Of a stretch of DNA of 64,000 bases, positions 17,553-25,731 are shown piece after piece. Each line of letters opens with the position of its first letter. Position 1 is the stretch's first letter. Source of the DNA: Methanococcus vannielii SB (GTDB lineage: Archaea > AGJL01 > Methanococci > Methanococcales > Methanococcaceae); assembly GCF_000017165.1 (NCBI RefSeq), contig NC_009634.1, positions 310,001 to 374,000 of the forward strand, given 5' to 3'. The notes under the pieces were generated by a model. It saw only the letters and a program-made list of their open reading frames with translations. It ran no database searches and was not told where the DNA came from. The translations under genes were made by a program, and so were the position numbers.

Positions 17553-18089
17553 ATGAGTAAATACGTGCTAGTGATATCAGCAAGTCCAAGAAAAGGTGGA
17601 AATTCCGACTTACTATGCGACCAGTTTATAACTGGGGCAAAAGAAGCCGGCAACCTTGTAGAAAAGATATTCATATGCGATAAAAAAATTAATTACTGTA
17701 CTGGCTGTGGTACGTGCTTTGGAACGAAAACTTGTCCACAAAATGATGATATGGGCGAAATACTTGATAAAATGGTTGACGTGGACGCAATTGTAATGGC
17801 GACGCCGGTTTACTTCTACACGATGAATGGTCAAATGAAAACATTGATCGACAGAACATGTGCTAGATACACAGAAATTAACAATAAGGAATTTTACTTC
17901 ATTGTAGCGGCTGCTGACAACAGTAAACATGCAATGGAACGAACATTTGAAGGATTTCAGGCATTCTTATCATGTCTTGACGGTGCAGTAGAAAAAGGGC
18001 GTATCTATGGAACAGGTGCTTGGAATATCGGAGACATTGTCGAAACTGATGCAATGACTCAGGCATACGAAATGGGCAGATCAATATAA
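17553..18089 (+). CDS. NADPH-dependent FMN reductase / iron-sulfur flavoprotein
   Basis: A 178-residue flavodoxin-fold protein. The FMN phosphate loop is ISASPRKGGNSD; a Cys cluster CTGCGTCFGTKTC follows strand 3 as in iron-sulfur flavoproteins (Isf); TPVYFYTMNGQMK is the usual flavin-ring loop. It would pass electrons between ferredoxin-type donors and the Fe-S reductases around it. The start at 17553 has AGGATGAT before it; two upstream ATGs (17538, 17544) are in frame but lie in that site. Confidence 0.85.
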   Translation: MSKYVLVISASPRKGGNSDLLCDQFITGAKEAGNLVEKIFICDKKINYCTGCGTCFGTKTCPQNDDMGEILDKMVDVDAIVMATPVYFYTMNGQMKTLIDRTCARYTEINNKEFYFIVAAADNSKHAMERTFEGFQAFLSCLDGAVEKGRIYGTGAWNIGDIVETDAMTQAYEMGRSI

Positions 18090-18168
18090 TTCAATAAGTG
18101 TTTATCTACATATAAAACGTTATTTTTACAAAAATTATCCGAAAAACAAGAATAAACAGAAATTAGCA

Positions 18169-18184
18169 TTGATTGAACGGTCAA
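18169..18184. promoter_or_regulatory. TetR operator before the second reductase unit
   Basis: TTGATT-GAAC-GGTCAA, same length and spacing as the site at 14095. It overlaps the leader of the next gene, so the last two genes of the island probably have their own regulated promoter. Confidence 0.6.
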
Positions 18185-18208
18185 TCAGATAAACTCAGGT
18201 GGGTAAAC

Positions 18209-19402
18209 ATGTTATACAGAACAAATCCTAAAAATGGCGATAAACTTTCGATACTTGGTTTTGGTGCTATGAGGCTACCATCAAAAGAGGATGGTGGCAT
18301 TGACGAAGATAAAGCGATACACATGGTTCGCTATGCAATCGATAATGGGGTAAATTTCGTAGATACCGCATGGCCATACCATATGGGTGAAAGTGAGCCG
18401 TTTTTAGCCCGTGCACTTGTTAATGGGTATAGGGAAAAAGTTAAATTGTCAACAAAACTGCCAACGTGGGCGGTAAATGGTAGGGAAGATATGGATAACT
18501 TCCTAAACGCACAGCTTGAAAAACTGAATACTGACCGCATTGATTACTACATGGTACACACACTTACCAAAGCAAGCTGGGAACGAATAAAAGAACTCGG
18601 TGTCATCGAGTTTTTGGACAGTGCAAAAGCAGACGGTAGAATAATTAATGCAGGTTTCTCATACCATGGAACACAGGAAGATTTTGCGCCAATTGTTGAT
18701 GATTATGATTGGGATTTTTGCCTAATACAGTATAATTTCCTAGACGAAAAAGTTCAGGCTGGAACGGATGGACTTAAATACGCTGCATCAAAAGGTCTCG
18801 GCGTCTTTATAATGGAACCGCTACGTGGCGGTAATTTGGCGGGTAAGGCACCTGAAGAAGTTATGGCAATATGGGATGAGGCTGAAACAAAACGAACGAC
18901 TGTAGAATGGGCACTTCGATGGGTATGGAATCAACCTGAAGTTACCTGCGTATTATCGGGAATGACTGAACCTGAACACGTCGAAGAAAACATACGAATT
19001 GCAGAAAACGGTTATCCAAACGCACTGACAGAAAAAGAGTTAGGCCTTGTAAAACGAGTCGCTTCAAAATATTCGGGAATGTTAAAAATCAACTGTACTG
19101 GTTGCGGTTACTGTATGCCATGTCCTGCAAAAGTCAATATACCGGCATGCTTTGACACATACAATAAACTACACATGTTCCACGAAGAATTCTTACGATT
19201 GCAGTATTTTGCAATACTTGGCGATATATTCTGGACCAATGAACCACATTTTGCATCACAATGTACAAATTGCGGTATTTGTATAGATTCGTGTCCTCAA
19301 AATATCCCTATACCCGAAATGCTCGAAAAAGTTACTGCTGAATTTGAAGGGCCCGATAACGAAGCAAAAATGGCAATGGTAAAGAGTATTTTCAAGATGT
19401 AG
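18209..19402 (+). CDS. Aldo/keto reductase with two 4Fe-4S motifs
   Basis: A 397-residue Fe-S aldo/keto reductase (COG1453). The barrel carries VNFVDTAWPYHMGESE (active-site Asp and Tyr) and GFSYHGT, and the tail has CTGCGYCMPCPAKVNIP and CTNCGICIDSCPQNIPIP. It is a homologue, not a copy, of the reductase at 15182. AGGTGGG at 18197-18203 supports the ATG at 18209 instead of the TTG at 18173, which lies in the operator. Followed by larB after 10 bases. Confidence 0.9.
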   Translation: MLYRTNPKNGDKLSILGFGAMRLPSKEDGGIDEDKAIHMVRYAIDNGVNFVDTAWPYHMGESEPFLARALVNGYREKVKLSTKLPTWAVNGREDMDNFLNAQLEKLNTDRIDYYMVHTLTKASWERIKELGVIEFLDSAKADGRIINAGFSYHGTQEDFAPIVDDYDWDFCLIQYNFLDEKVQAGTDGLKYAASKGLGVFIMEPLRGGNLAGKAPEEVMAIWDEAETKRTTVEWALRWVWNQPEVTCVLSGMTEPEHVEENIRIAENGYPNALTEKELGLVKRVASKYSGMLKINCTGCGYCMPCPAKVNIPACFDTYNKLHMFHEEFLRLQYFAILGDIFWTNEPHFASQCTNCGICIDSCPQNIPIPEMLEKVTAEFEGPDNEAKMAMVKSIFKM

Positions 19403-19412
19403 GTGATCCCAA

Positions 19413-20198
19413 ATGGATCTCAAAAGTGTATTGGATAATGTAAAAAATAATAAAACAGATATAGAAACTGCGGAAGCGACAATTCGTTCAATGGGGTACG
19501 TTTCAGTAACCGATATTGCTAAAATTGATACTTTTCGAAAACACCGAACCGGAGTCATGGAAGCAATACTTGCTGAAGGAAAAACCCCTGAAGACGTGGT
19601 GAAAATTGCAAAAGCCCAAATGAATGCAAGCGGACGTGTTCTTATCACCCGTATTGGTGATAAACATAAAGAAGCTTTACAGTCAAATTTCAATTCGGGA
19701 GAGATTGAGTGGGGCATTCATTCCACTACCGCAGTAGTTCATAACGGTACGCCAATTAAAAAAACAGGTGGCGTAGTTGCAGTGATTACCGCAGGTACTG
19801 CAGATATTGATGTAGCAGAAGAAGCAAAAATGACCGCATCAGAAATGGGCTGTGATACAATCGCAATTTATGATGTCGGCGTTGCAGGACTTCACAGGCT
19901 CGTTAATGAAATGGCGATACTGAAAGATAAAAAACCAGATTCAATCATAGTTGCTGCAGGAAGGGAAGGAACACTTCCAACAGTTGTTTCTGCACTCGTT
20001 GATGTTCCAGTTGTCGGTCTTCCAGTTTCTACGGGTTATGGTGCAGGTGCAAAAGGTGAAGCAGCACTTTTAGCAATGCTTCAATCATGTTCAGTTGTAT
20101 CTGTCGTAAATATCGATGCAGGGTTTGTTGCAGGGGCATTTGCCGCAAGAATTGCGAATCAAGTTGCCGAAGCACGTAATAAAATAATGGGGCAATAA
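19413..20198 (+). CDS. larB: LarB, pyridinium-3,5-biscarboxylic acid mononucleotide synthase (island copy)
   Basis: LarB carboxylates and hydrolyses nicotinic acid adenine dinucleotide, the first step of nickel-pincer cofactor synthesis. The 261-residue protein has the PurE-like C-terminal fold with VITAGTADIDVAEEAKMTA, GVAGLHRL and AGREGTLPTVVSALVDVPVVGLP, and an N-terminal segment KIDTFRKHRTGVMEAILAEGK. GGTGAT lies before the ATG. A second, clearly different larB is in the core genome at 59651, so this copy was added with the island and may serve its LarC1-like partner. No LarA or LarE homologue is in the window. Confidence 0.88.
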   Translation: MDLKSVLDNVKNNKTDIETAEATIRSMGYVSVTDIAKIDTFRKHRTGVMEAILAEGKTPEDVVKIAKAQMNASGRVLITRIGDKHKEALQSNFNSGEIEWGIHSTTAVVHNGTPIKKTGGVVAVITAGTADIDVAEEAKMTASEMGCDTIAIYDVGVAGLHRLVNEMAILKDKKPDSIIVAAGREGTLPTVVSALVDVPVVGLPVSTGYGAGAKGEAALLAMLQSCSVVSVVNIDAGFVAGAFAARIANQVAEARNKIMGQ

Positions 20199-20595
20199 GA
20201 TAACCCTGGTAGCTACAACGTCACAAAAACGGCAATGTCCAAGGCAGCAGGTCTACCGACAGAACTTATAATGGTATATGTTTACACGGTGTAGAATTCT
20301 ATAATTATCCCTAATTTTGTCATACTGGTGCGTTATTGAAATCGATAGATCAGGGGCCGTAACAGTAAATTCGATAAGATATATCCTGCGCGTTTTTGCA
20401 AAATAAGGAATGTAAATGTCCCGCGTTATAAGTTACGAAAAAAGAAATAATGTATACATAATAGTCGGTTAAATAACAAACATATAATCCATGAGCGTCC
20501 GAATGAACAATCAATGAATGATAATTTGTAACCGAAATGTAAAACCGCTAAAATCGCTTAGTTTGTGTTAAATCAATGTCAAAAAAGTCCGTCGA
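20199..20595. other. Noncoding end of the island
   Basis: No gene. It contains the first copy of a 25-bp direct repeat (20212-20236). Confidence 0.5.
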
Positions 20596-20763
20596 GATTT
20601 CAAGTCCGGCGCCTTTGGCCAAGCTCAACCACCTCTGCTCGCACATCTACTTAAGCGATTCGGGTATATATACTTTTCTATTTTTCATAGCGTTGCGGTA
20701 ACGTATGACCTGCCATATCGGCGCAGTTAACCATGATGGCTACAACGTCACAAAAACGGCAAT
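20212..20763 (+). repeat. Perfect 25-bp direct repeats
   Basis: The sequence at 20212-20236 is repeated exactly at 20739-20763, bracketing 502 bases that include the tRNA-Ser 5' fragment. Both begin GCTACAACG and end ACGGCAAT. Read as protein both give YNVTKTA, so they could be remnants of one duplicated coding segment, or recombination sites. Confidence 0.65.
20596..20638 (-). tRNA. tRNA-Ser(UGA) 5' fragment
   Basis: Minus-strand GCAGAGG acceptor strand, D arm (TTGAGCTTGGCCAAAGGC), anticodon stem and loop CTTGAAA with anticodon TGA, then the match breaks off after AAATC. A GTATATATAC TATA box lies about 30 bases upstream (20664-20673) and a T6 run follows at 20586-20581. It lacks the variable and T arms, so it cannot make a tRNA alone. 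Confidence 0.75.
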
Positions 20764-20805
20764 TGACATGCTTAACTGTGATTATCGTTAATTAACTGTT
20801 GATAT

Positions 20806-20860
20806 GACTTAAAACCCGATTCTCCACTGAAAACCGGCGGTTCAAATCCCTCCCTCTGCG
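20806..20860 (+). tRNA. tRNA-Ser 3' fragment
   Basis: Plus-strand decayed anticodon region (GACTTAAAACCCG), variable arm (CGATT...AACCG), T arm (GGCGG-TTCAAAT-CCCTC, one C-C mismatch) and acceptor strand CCTCTGC with discriminator G. CCTCTGC pairs perfectly with the GCAGAGG of the fragment at 20638, which lies 170 bases away on the other strand. Integration of elements into tRNA genes leaves such 3' fragments, so this is a likely attachment site. Confidence 0.7.
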
Positions 20861-21409
20861 CTTTTACGGCGGCGTTATTGTTTACATTATGGCAAATTTC
20901 GATAGTATCACCTCACGATATACTGCGAATTATCAATCGACGTAAATCATCGTAAAAACCGATCAAACCAATTATACGTTATATCTCGGCTATCGTCTGA
21001 TCTTGCTAAAACTTATTTTGGTATTATGTATTTTGGAAAATTTATGTCCGGTTGTCGCAGTAATAAAAGACTATCTACAAAATTTTAAAGAATTTAAATT
21101 TAGTTTTATCCTCAGAATTTTACATCTCAATTTTAAAAGAAAAACCATATCAAAAGCGACATATGTTATGAAAAATACCATTTTCTGGTAGTTTGAATTA
21201 TTTAATTAATTTAAATATAATATTATAATAAAATAAATTTTTCATATTATTATATTAAAAAAATTCTTATAATATATATTGATGTACTTTATTTAATATA
21301 TGGTTCAACATATAATGAATTATTTCTTTTAGTTTAAAATGTAAAGCTATCAACTACTATACAATACATATTTAATGTTATTGCATATTTATTTAAATCA
21401 CGTGAAAAC
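20861..21409. other. Noncoding boundary of the accessory region
   Basis: CG-rich style ends near 21,000; after that the sequence is the AT-rich, CG-poor core genome. No supported gene. Confidence 0.55.
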
Positions 21410-22468
21410 ATGACACAAGATCCAAATCAAGTAAATACTACTAAAATAAACAATTTAGTGATTCCTAATTCAGTTAACACTGTAGAAAAAGGTGCTTTTA
21501 GAAATATTGAGCTAACCAATGTAGTAATCCCAAATTCAGTAAAAAGTATTAGAGAGGGTGCTTTTAGAAATAATAATTTAACTAATTTAATTATTCCAAA
21601 TTCAGTAACAAATATCGAAGAAGGTGCATTTGAAAATAATAAGTTAACCAATGTAATTATTCCAGATTCTGTTACATATATTGGGGCAGGTGCTTTTAGA
21701 AATAATAATTTAACTAACGTAATACTTCCGGATTCAGTTAATTATATCGAAGAAAGTGCTTTTCAAAATAACGAACTAACTAATGTAGTAATCCCAAATT
21801 CCGTAACAAATATTGGATGGGGTGCTTTTCAAAATAACGAACTAACTAATGTAGTAATTCCTAATTCAGTAACGGCTATTGGAAAAAGTGCATTTGAAAA
21901 TAATAAGTTAATCAATTTAATTATTCCAGATTCAGTAGTAATCATTGGCGAAAGTGCATTTAAAGATAATAAATTAACTAATGTAGTAATTCCAAATTCC
22001 GTAACAAATATTGGATGGGGTGCTTTTCAAAATAACGAACTAACTAATGTAGTAATTCCTAATTCCGTAACAAATATTGGCTGGAGCACATTTGAAAATA
22101 ATAAGTTAATCAATTTAATTATTCCAGATTCAGTAAAAAGTATTGGAGAACATGCTTTTCAAAATAACGAACTAACTAATGTAGTAATTCCTAATTCAGT
22201 AACGGCTATTGGATGGGGTGCTTTTCAAAATAACAAATTAATTAGTGTAAAAATTCCAAATTCGGTAAAAAGTATTAGGGAAAATGCATTTAAAGATAAT
22301 AAATTAACTAATGTGGTAATTCCAGATTCAGTAAAAAGTATTGGAGAACATGCATTTTATAACAACTCAAATTTAACAATTTATTGTAATGAAAACTCGT
22401 ATACTAAAGAATATGCAACTAAAAATAATCTTAATTATATTATAATAGATATCGATGAAACTTTTTAA
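21410..22468 (+). CDS. BspA-type leucine-rich repeat protein
   Basis: A 352-residue protein made of about fourteen 22-residue repeats with the pattern TNVVIPNSVTxIGxGAFxNNKL (LRR_5/BspA type), closed by the usual cap NLTIYCNENSYTKEYATKNN. BspA repeats make an elongated solenoid for protein or cell contact. There is no signal peptide or membrane anchor at either end, so it is cytoplasmic or exported by another route. The DNA repeats every 66 bases with near-identical neighbours, so copy number may vary between strains. Confidence 0.88.
   Translation: MTQDPNQVNTTKINNLVIPNSVNTVEKGAFRNIELTNVVIPNSVKSIREGAFRNNNLTNLIIPNSVTNIEEGAFENNKLTNVIIPDSVTYIGAGAFRNNNLTNVILPDSVNYIEESAFQNNELTNVVIPNSVTNIGWGAFQNNELTNVVIPNSVTAIGKSAFENNKLINLIIPDSVVIIGESAFKDNKLTNVVIPNSVTNIGWGAFQNNELTNVVIPNSVTNIGWSTFENNKLINLIIPDSVKSIGEHAFQNNELTNVVIPNSVTAIGWGAFQNNKLISVKIPNSVKSIRENAFKDNKLTNVVIPDSVKSIGEHAFYNNSNLTIYCNENSYTKEYATKNNLNYIIIDIDETF
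21450..22380 (+). repeat. 66-bp tandem repeat array within the BspA-type gene
   Basis: About 14 units of 66 bases. Some units (for example 21795-21860 and 21993-22058) are almost identical, which suggests recent duplication by slippage or recombination. Confidence 0.8.
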
Positions 22469-22481
22469 AATAATAAAAAAA

Positions 22482-23273
22482 TTATTCATATTTATAGTAA
22501 TAAAGTATTGAAATAATTGATAATATTAAAATAATAATTGGCATTTTTAGAACCGGTAGTTTTAAAAGGGGTTTATTCCGTTTTGGAATTACTCTTTTTA
22601 AATCATAAGTTTTGTTGGTGCCTAAATTAGCACTATTTATTGTTGCAATGCCTTCTTTAAAATCTAATTTAATAGTATCATTATATATCCCATAGCCACC
22701 GCCCTTAGTAGTTAAAGGAATGTTTAGAGAATTATTATTGGTAGTATCCGTTAATTTTATTGTAAAATTTTGCATTTGTGTAACATTTTTATTTGTTTTA
22801 GTTCCATTAACTCCCCATGAATTAATACCTAAGTTAATTTGGGATGCACCATATGTTGTAGCTGAAGGGTTAGTTCTATCTGAAACTGCAAGCGATAATG
22901 TTGAACCTATAGGTATATTTTGAATATATGGCATATCTTTTGGAATACTATTTTGAAAGTCATTGTTACTTCCAACTTTGAAAATTTCTTTATCCCCAAT
23001 TGACAGTGCTACACTTGGTGTGGGATCATAATTCCTACCTGAGCCATATGTATCGGAAAAGGTCATATCCTGTCGAATAATTGTACCATCACTTAGCCTA
23101 TAGTTAATTACGGTATAATAATCCCCATTAACTAGTCCTTTTCCACTAAAAGTATTTCCTAATGCATCGTAATAAGTTCCATTAAACTTATGGATTCCAA
23201 CCCATGCATCAGTAATTTCTTGAGACGAAACTGAAGTTAAGAGTAGTAATAATAAAATAAAAATTTTTTTCAT
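22482..23273 (-). CDS. Secreted, C-terminally anchored protein, paralogue of 29357
   Basis: A 263-residue protein with a clear signal peptide (MKKIFILLLLLLTSVSSQ), an outer domain beginning ITDAWVGIHKFNGTYYDALG, several N-glycosylation-type NxS/T sites, and a C-terminal hydrophobic span (LPVLKMPIIILILSIISI) with a short basic end. The pro-rich KPLLKLPVLKMP segment before the span is shared with the paralogue at 29357 (KPILKLPIQW). Family not recognised; a cell-surface protein of unknown role. It converges on the BspA-type gene. Confidence 0.8.
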   Translation of the reverse strand: MKKIFILLLLLLTSVSSQEITDAWVGIHKFNGTYYDALGNTFSGKGLVNGDYYTVINYRLSDGTIIRQDMTFSDTYGSGRNYDPTPSVALSIGDKEIFKVGSNNDFQNSIPKDMPYIQNIPIGSTLSLAVSDRTNPSATTYGASQINLGINSWGVNGTKTNKNVTQMQNFTIKLTDTTNNNSLNIPLTTKGGGYGIYNDTIKLDFKEGIATINSANLGTNKTYDLKRVIPKRNKPLLKLPVLKMPIIILILSIISILYYYKYE

Positions 23274-23655
23274 AAATTCATCTTAAAAAATCTATATATT
23301 ATATATGATATATTATCTCGTTAATAAATATCTTACATTTTAATCAAGGTTTTTAGTTATATATAGTATACAGTACAATATTTAATTGTACCCCATTAAA
23401 ATCATAGAATTTATCCTCCAAATTAGTAGATTAGATTAAACATGCTATCACTACATTCTGACTTTCGTGCCTAAGAGTTCAGATACCATATATACTAATT
23501 AATTTCGGGTACAAACTACATTATTATTTTTTAAAAAGGAAAAATAATGTTTAAAATGAACAGTAAAGATAAAATTGTTTTTTTAAAGTCAGTTTTTATA
23601 CTACTAGCAATATGTAATATTTAAAATTATTAAAAATATGTATTAAACGATAATT
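23274..23655. other. Intergenic, possible 25-codon ORF
   Basis: Promoter region of the minus-strand gene plus AT-rich sequence. A 25-codon frame with AAGGA before it starts at 23547 (MFKMNSKDKIVFLKSVF...) and may be a gene remnant; not called. Confidence 0.4.
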
Positions 23656-24252
23656 ATGCTTAGATCAAGACGTCCCGAAGAAATAAAGAAAGAAAAAATG
23701 AATGTATATGCTATAACATTCCTATTAAGTATTTTAGTAAATGTTATTGGCGGATATTCAATATATTTATTTAGTCTTCCAGCATATCTTGATACAGTTG
23801 GAACAATACTTTCAGGGGTATTAATGGGCCCAGTTATAGGTGGAGTTGTTGGACTTATTTCTGGACTTTTACTTTCAGTACTAGTAAACCCTGCAAACCT
23901 ATATTTTACTCCAATTAATATACTAATTGGAATAGTTACTGGAGTTATATTTAGAAAATACTATTTTACATTGAAAAATATAATTTTAACAGCAGTTTTA
24001 GTTATAGTATTTTCAGTAATTTTGGGAACACTTATTGAATACTTTGTATTTGGTGGATTTGCAGGAAAACCTCTTGTAATGATAACTGAAGGATTAGTTT
24101 CTGCGGGAATTGACTTAATTATTGCAGTAAAAATTTCAAACCTATTTACGAATATTTTAGATAAATTTTTATCATTTGCGTTTGTATTTTTAATAATTTC
24201 AATAATGGATAATTATGAGATTATTGAATTATTTAATTTAAAAATTAAATAA
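23656..24252 (+). CDS. ECF-transporter S-component-like membrane protein
   Basis: A 198-residue protein with about five or six membrane segments, an acidic/basic N-terminus (RSRRPEEIKKEKMN) and glycine-rich loops (GVLMGPVIGGVVGLISGLLLS, NPANLYFTPINILIGIVTG) typical of substrate-binding S components of ECF vitamin transporters. No transporter ATPase is adjacent, so it would share an energy module from elsewhere. The substrate is unknown. An internal start at 23698 is also possible. Confidence 0.65.
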   Translation: MLRSRRPEEIKKEKMNVYAITFLLSILVNVIGGYSIYLFSLPAYLDTVGTILSGVLMGPVIGGVVGLISGLLLSVLVNPANLYFTPINILIGIVTGVIFRKYYFTLKNIILTAVLVIVFSVILGTLIEYFVFGGFAGKPLVMITEGLVSAGIDLIIAVKISNLFTNILDKFLSFAFVFLIISIMDNYEIIELFNLKIK

Positions 24253-24289
24253 TAATATATTTTTTATTATTTTAAAACTATAAAAAAAG

Positions 24290-24493
24290 TTATTTTAGCT
24301 TTTTTACATTTTTTAACTTTATTTTTGAAAAAATCGAACCCATAATAATGCCAAATAGTGCTCCAAAACCACTAAATACAGGGGCATAAACTGGAGTAGA
24401 TATAATTAATCCAAATGCATAACCTACTGAAACTCCAATAATTAAAAAAAATCCGACGTATCTTGAATATTGTTCTTTTTCATTTTGATGCAT
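24290..24493 (-). CDS. Small two-span membrane protein
   Basis: A 67-residue protein with two hydrophobic segments (YVGFFLIIGVSVGYAFGLII and APVFSGFGALFGIIMGSIF) and a basic tail. AGGGCGAT stands before the ATG. No family recognised. Confidence 0.6.
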   Translation of the reverse strand: MHQNEKEQYSRYVGFFLIIGVSVGYAFGLIISTPVYAPVFSGFGALFGIIMGSIFSKIKLKNVKKLK

Positions 24494-24580
24494 TTTATCG
24501 CCCTAAATAAATTAAATATTAAAGTATCTATTTTTAAATTAAATTAAATTAAATTATTAAATATCTAAATAATTAATAAG

Positions 24581-25495
24581 TTAAACATTTATATGGCCAT
24601 CAGGAATAATATTTATTGAAAGATAAGGATGATTTTTTGAAAGTATATTAGTAATATTAGTCCTTGCTGTTATGATATCCTTTTTATTGTAAACTAATTC
24701 ATCAGTTGAAATGTAAATAAAAATTATGTACTTACTGCCATTTTTGCTGATAAATATGTTTTCAATTTTCAATGTTTCAGGCATATTTAACGTAATAATT
24801 GTTTCAAATTCTTTTCGCTTTGCATCATCTTGTAATGCTCCCCCTGCAAGTTCAATTATTGATTCCCTAATAATTGTCAAAGGCTCTTTGATTAACATTG
24901 AAGCTAGAACTAAAACAAAAAATGAATCTGCTAAATACGGGATAAATCCAATTTCGCCCCCCCTAGAAAATAAAAATACCCCAAAACCAATACCTAAAGA
25001 AAGAGTACCATCAACAAATGCTGATTTTTGTTCAGTCCTTAATAAGATGCTCTTGTTAGTGAATTTACGGTTTTGTTGAAAATAATAGAAAGAAACAATG
25101 TAACATATAACCGCACAAATTAATGCATAATGAAGTATTGGTTCTGGAATTAGCATCGGTATATTATCTAAATATCCTGTAAAATAAAAGGTAATTCGAA
25201 TAACGGCTGTAGTAACCGACATTATTAAAACACCAAGGATCATAAGTCCTTTAATAAATCCATAAAGTGACTCATAATAGAATTTTCCAAATGGAAAAGT
25301 TTTTGTTCGGTTCGCCCTAACTGCAACAATTTTAAGGGCCACCAATACGCCTAAGAACATTATAAAGCTATAATTGCCGTCTAAAAGTATTGCCTCAGAA
25401 TTTGAATAATAAACCGTAAACCATGCAAGTACCGCCATAAAAATATTGGCGGCTGCCCCTATTAATAAAGCATTACTTTCTTTTTTTTCTTGCAT
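24581..25495 (-). CDS. Cation diffusion facilitator (CDF) family transporter
   Basis: A 304-residue transporter with six membrane spans and a cytoplasmic C-terminal domain (about residues 215-304). CDF proteins exchange divalent metals such as zinc, manganese or iron for protons. The metal-site aspartates are present in AILLDGNYS (span 2) and SAFVDGTLS (span 5), but the usual histidines of zinc-type CDFs are absent, pointing to another metal or a divergent subgroup. The ATG at 25495 follows GGGGAAAA; the TTG at 25510 lies upstream of that site. Confidence 0.85.
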   Translation of the reverse strand: MQEKKESNALLIGAAANIFMAVLAWFTVYYSNSEAILLDGNYSFIMFLGVLVALKIVAVRANRTKTFPFGKFYYESLYGFIKGLMILGVLIMSVTTAVIRITFYFTGYLDNIPMLIPEPILHYALICAVICYIVSFYYFQQNRKFTNKSILLRTEQKSAFVDGTLSLGIGFGVFLFSRGGEIGFIPYLADSFFVLVLASMLIKEPLTIIRESIIELAGGALQDDAKRKEFETIITLNMPETLKIENIFISKNGSKYIIFIYISTDELVYNKKDIITARTNITNILSKNHPYLSINIIPDGHINV

Positions 25496-25697
25496 GATGA
25501 TTTTCCCCAAAAAATAATATATGTGTAAACTGAAAAAATCTAAAACTATAACCCTATTTTAAATTGGGAAAGGGCATTAAAAAAGGTAATTTTTAAATTT
25601 GAGTGCTGAATTCCACTGAATTTATATTTACCATTATTCATATTTACTATATAAATTTATCCAATAATAATTATTTATCATAATAATACAACTAAAA

Positions 25698-25731
25698 TTT
25701 ATATATGATACATACCTACATGCATGCATGT
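25698..25731 (+). promoter_or_regulatory. Promoter and palindromic operator of leaderless tetR
   Basis: TTTATATA at 25698-25705 predicts a transcription start at about 25727, one base before the ATG at 25728. The perfect 14-bp palindrome ACATGCATGCATGT (25718-25731) overlaps the start codon and is a good autoregulatory site. Confidence 0.6.

Noticed and set aside
17490-17553. Programmed frameshift joining larC1 to larC2
   Set aside because: No LarC2-coding sequence exists downstream in any frame before the next gene.
20596-20860. Trans-split tRNA-Ser encoded by two genes
   Set aside because: The fragments overlap in the anticodon region, the T arm has a mismatch, and the flanks are not complementary as in known split tRNAs. 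A decayed attachment site is simpler.
21003-21191. 62-codon frame on plus at the composition boundary
   Set aside because: TTG start without a ribosome binding site in AT-rich intergenic DNA; probably chance.
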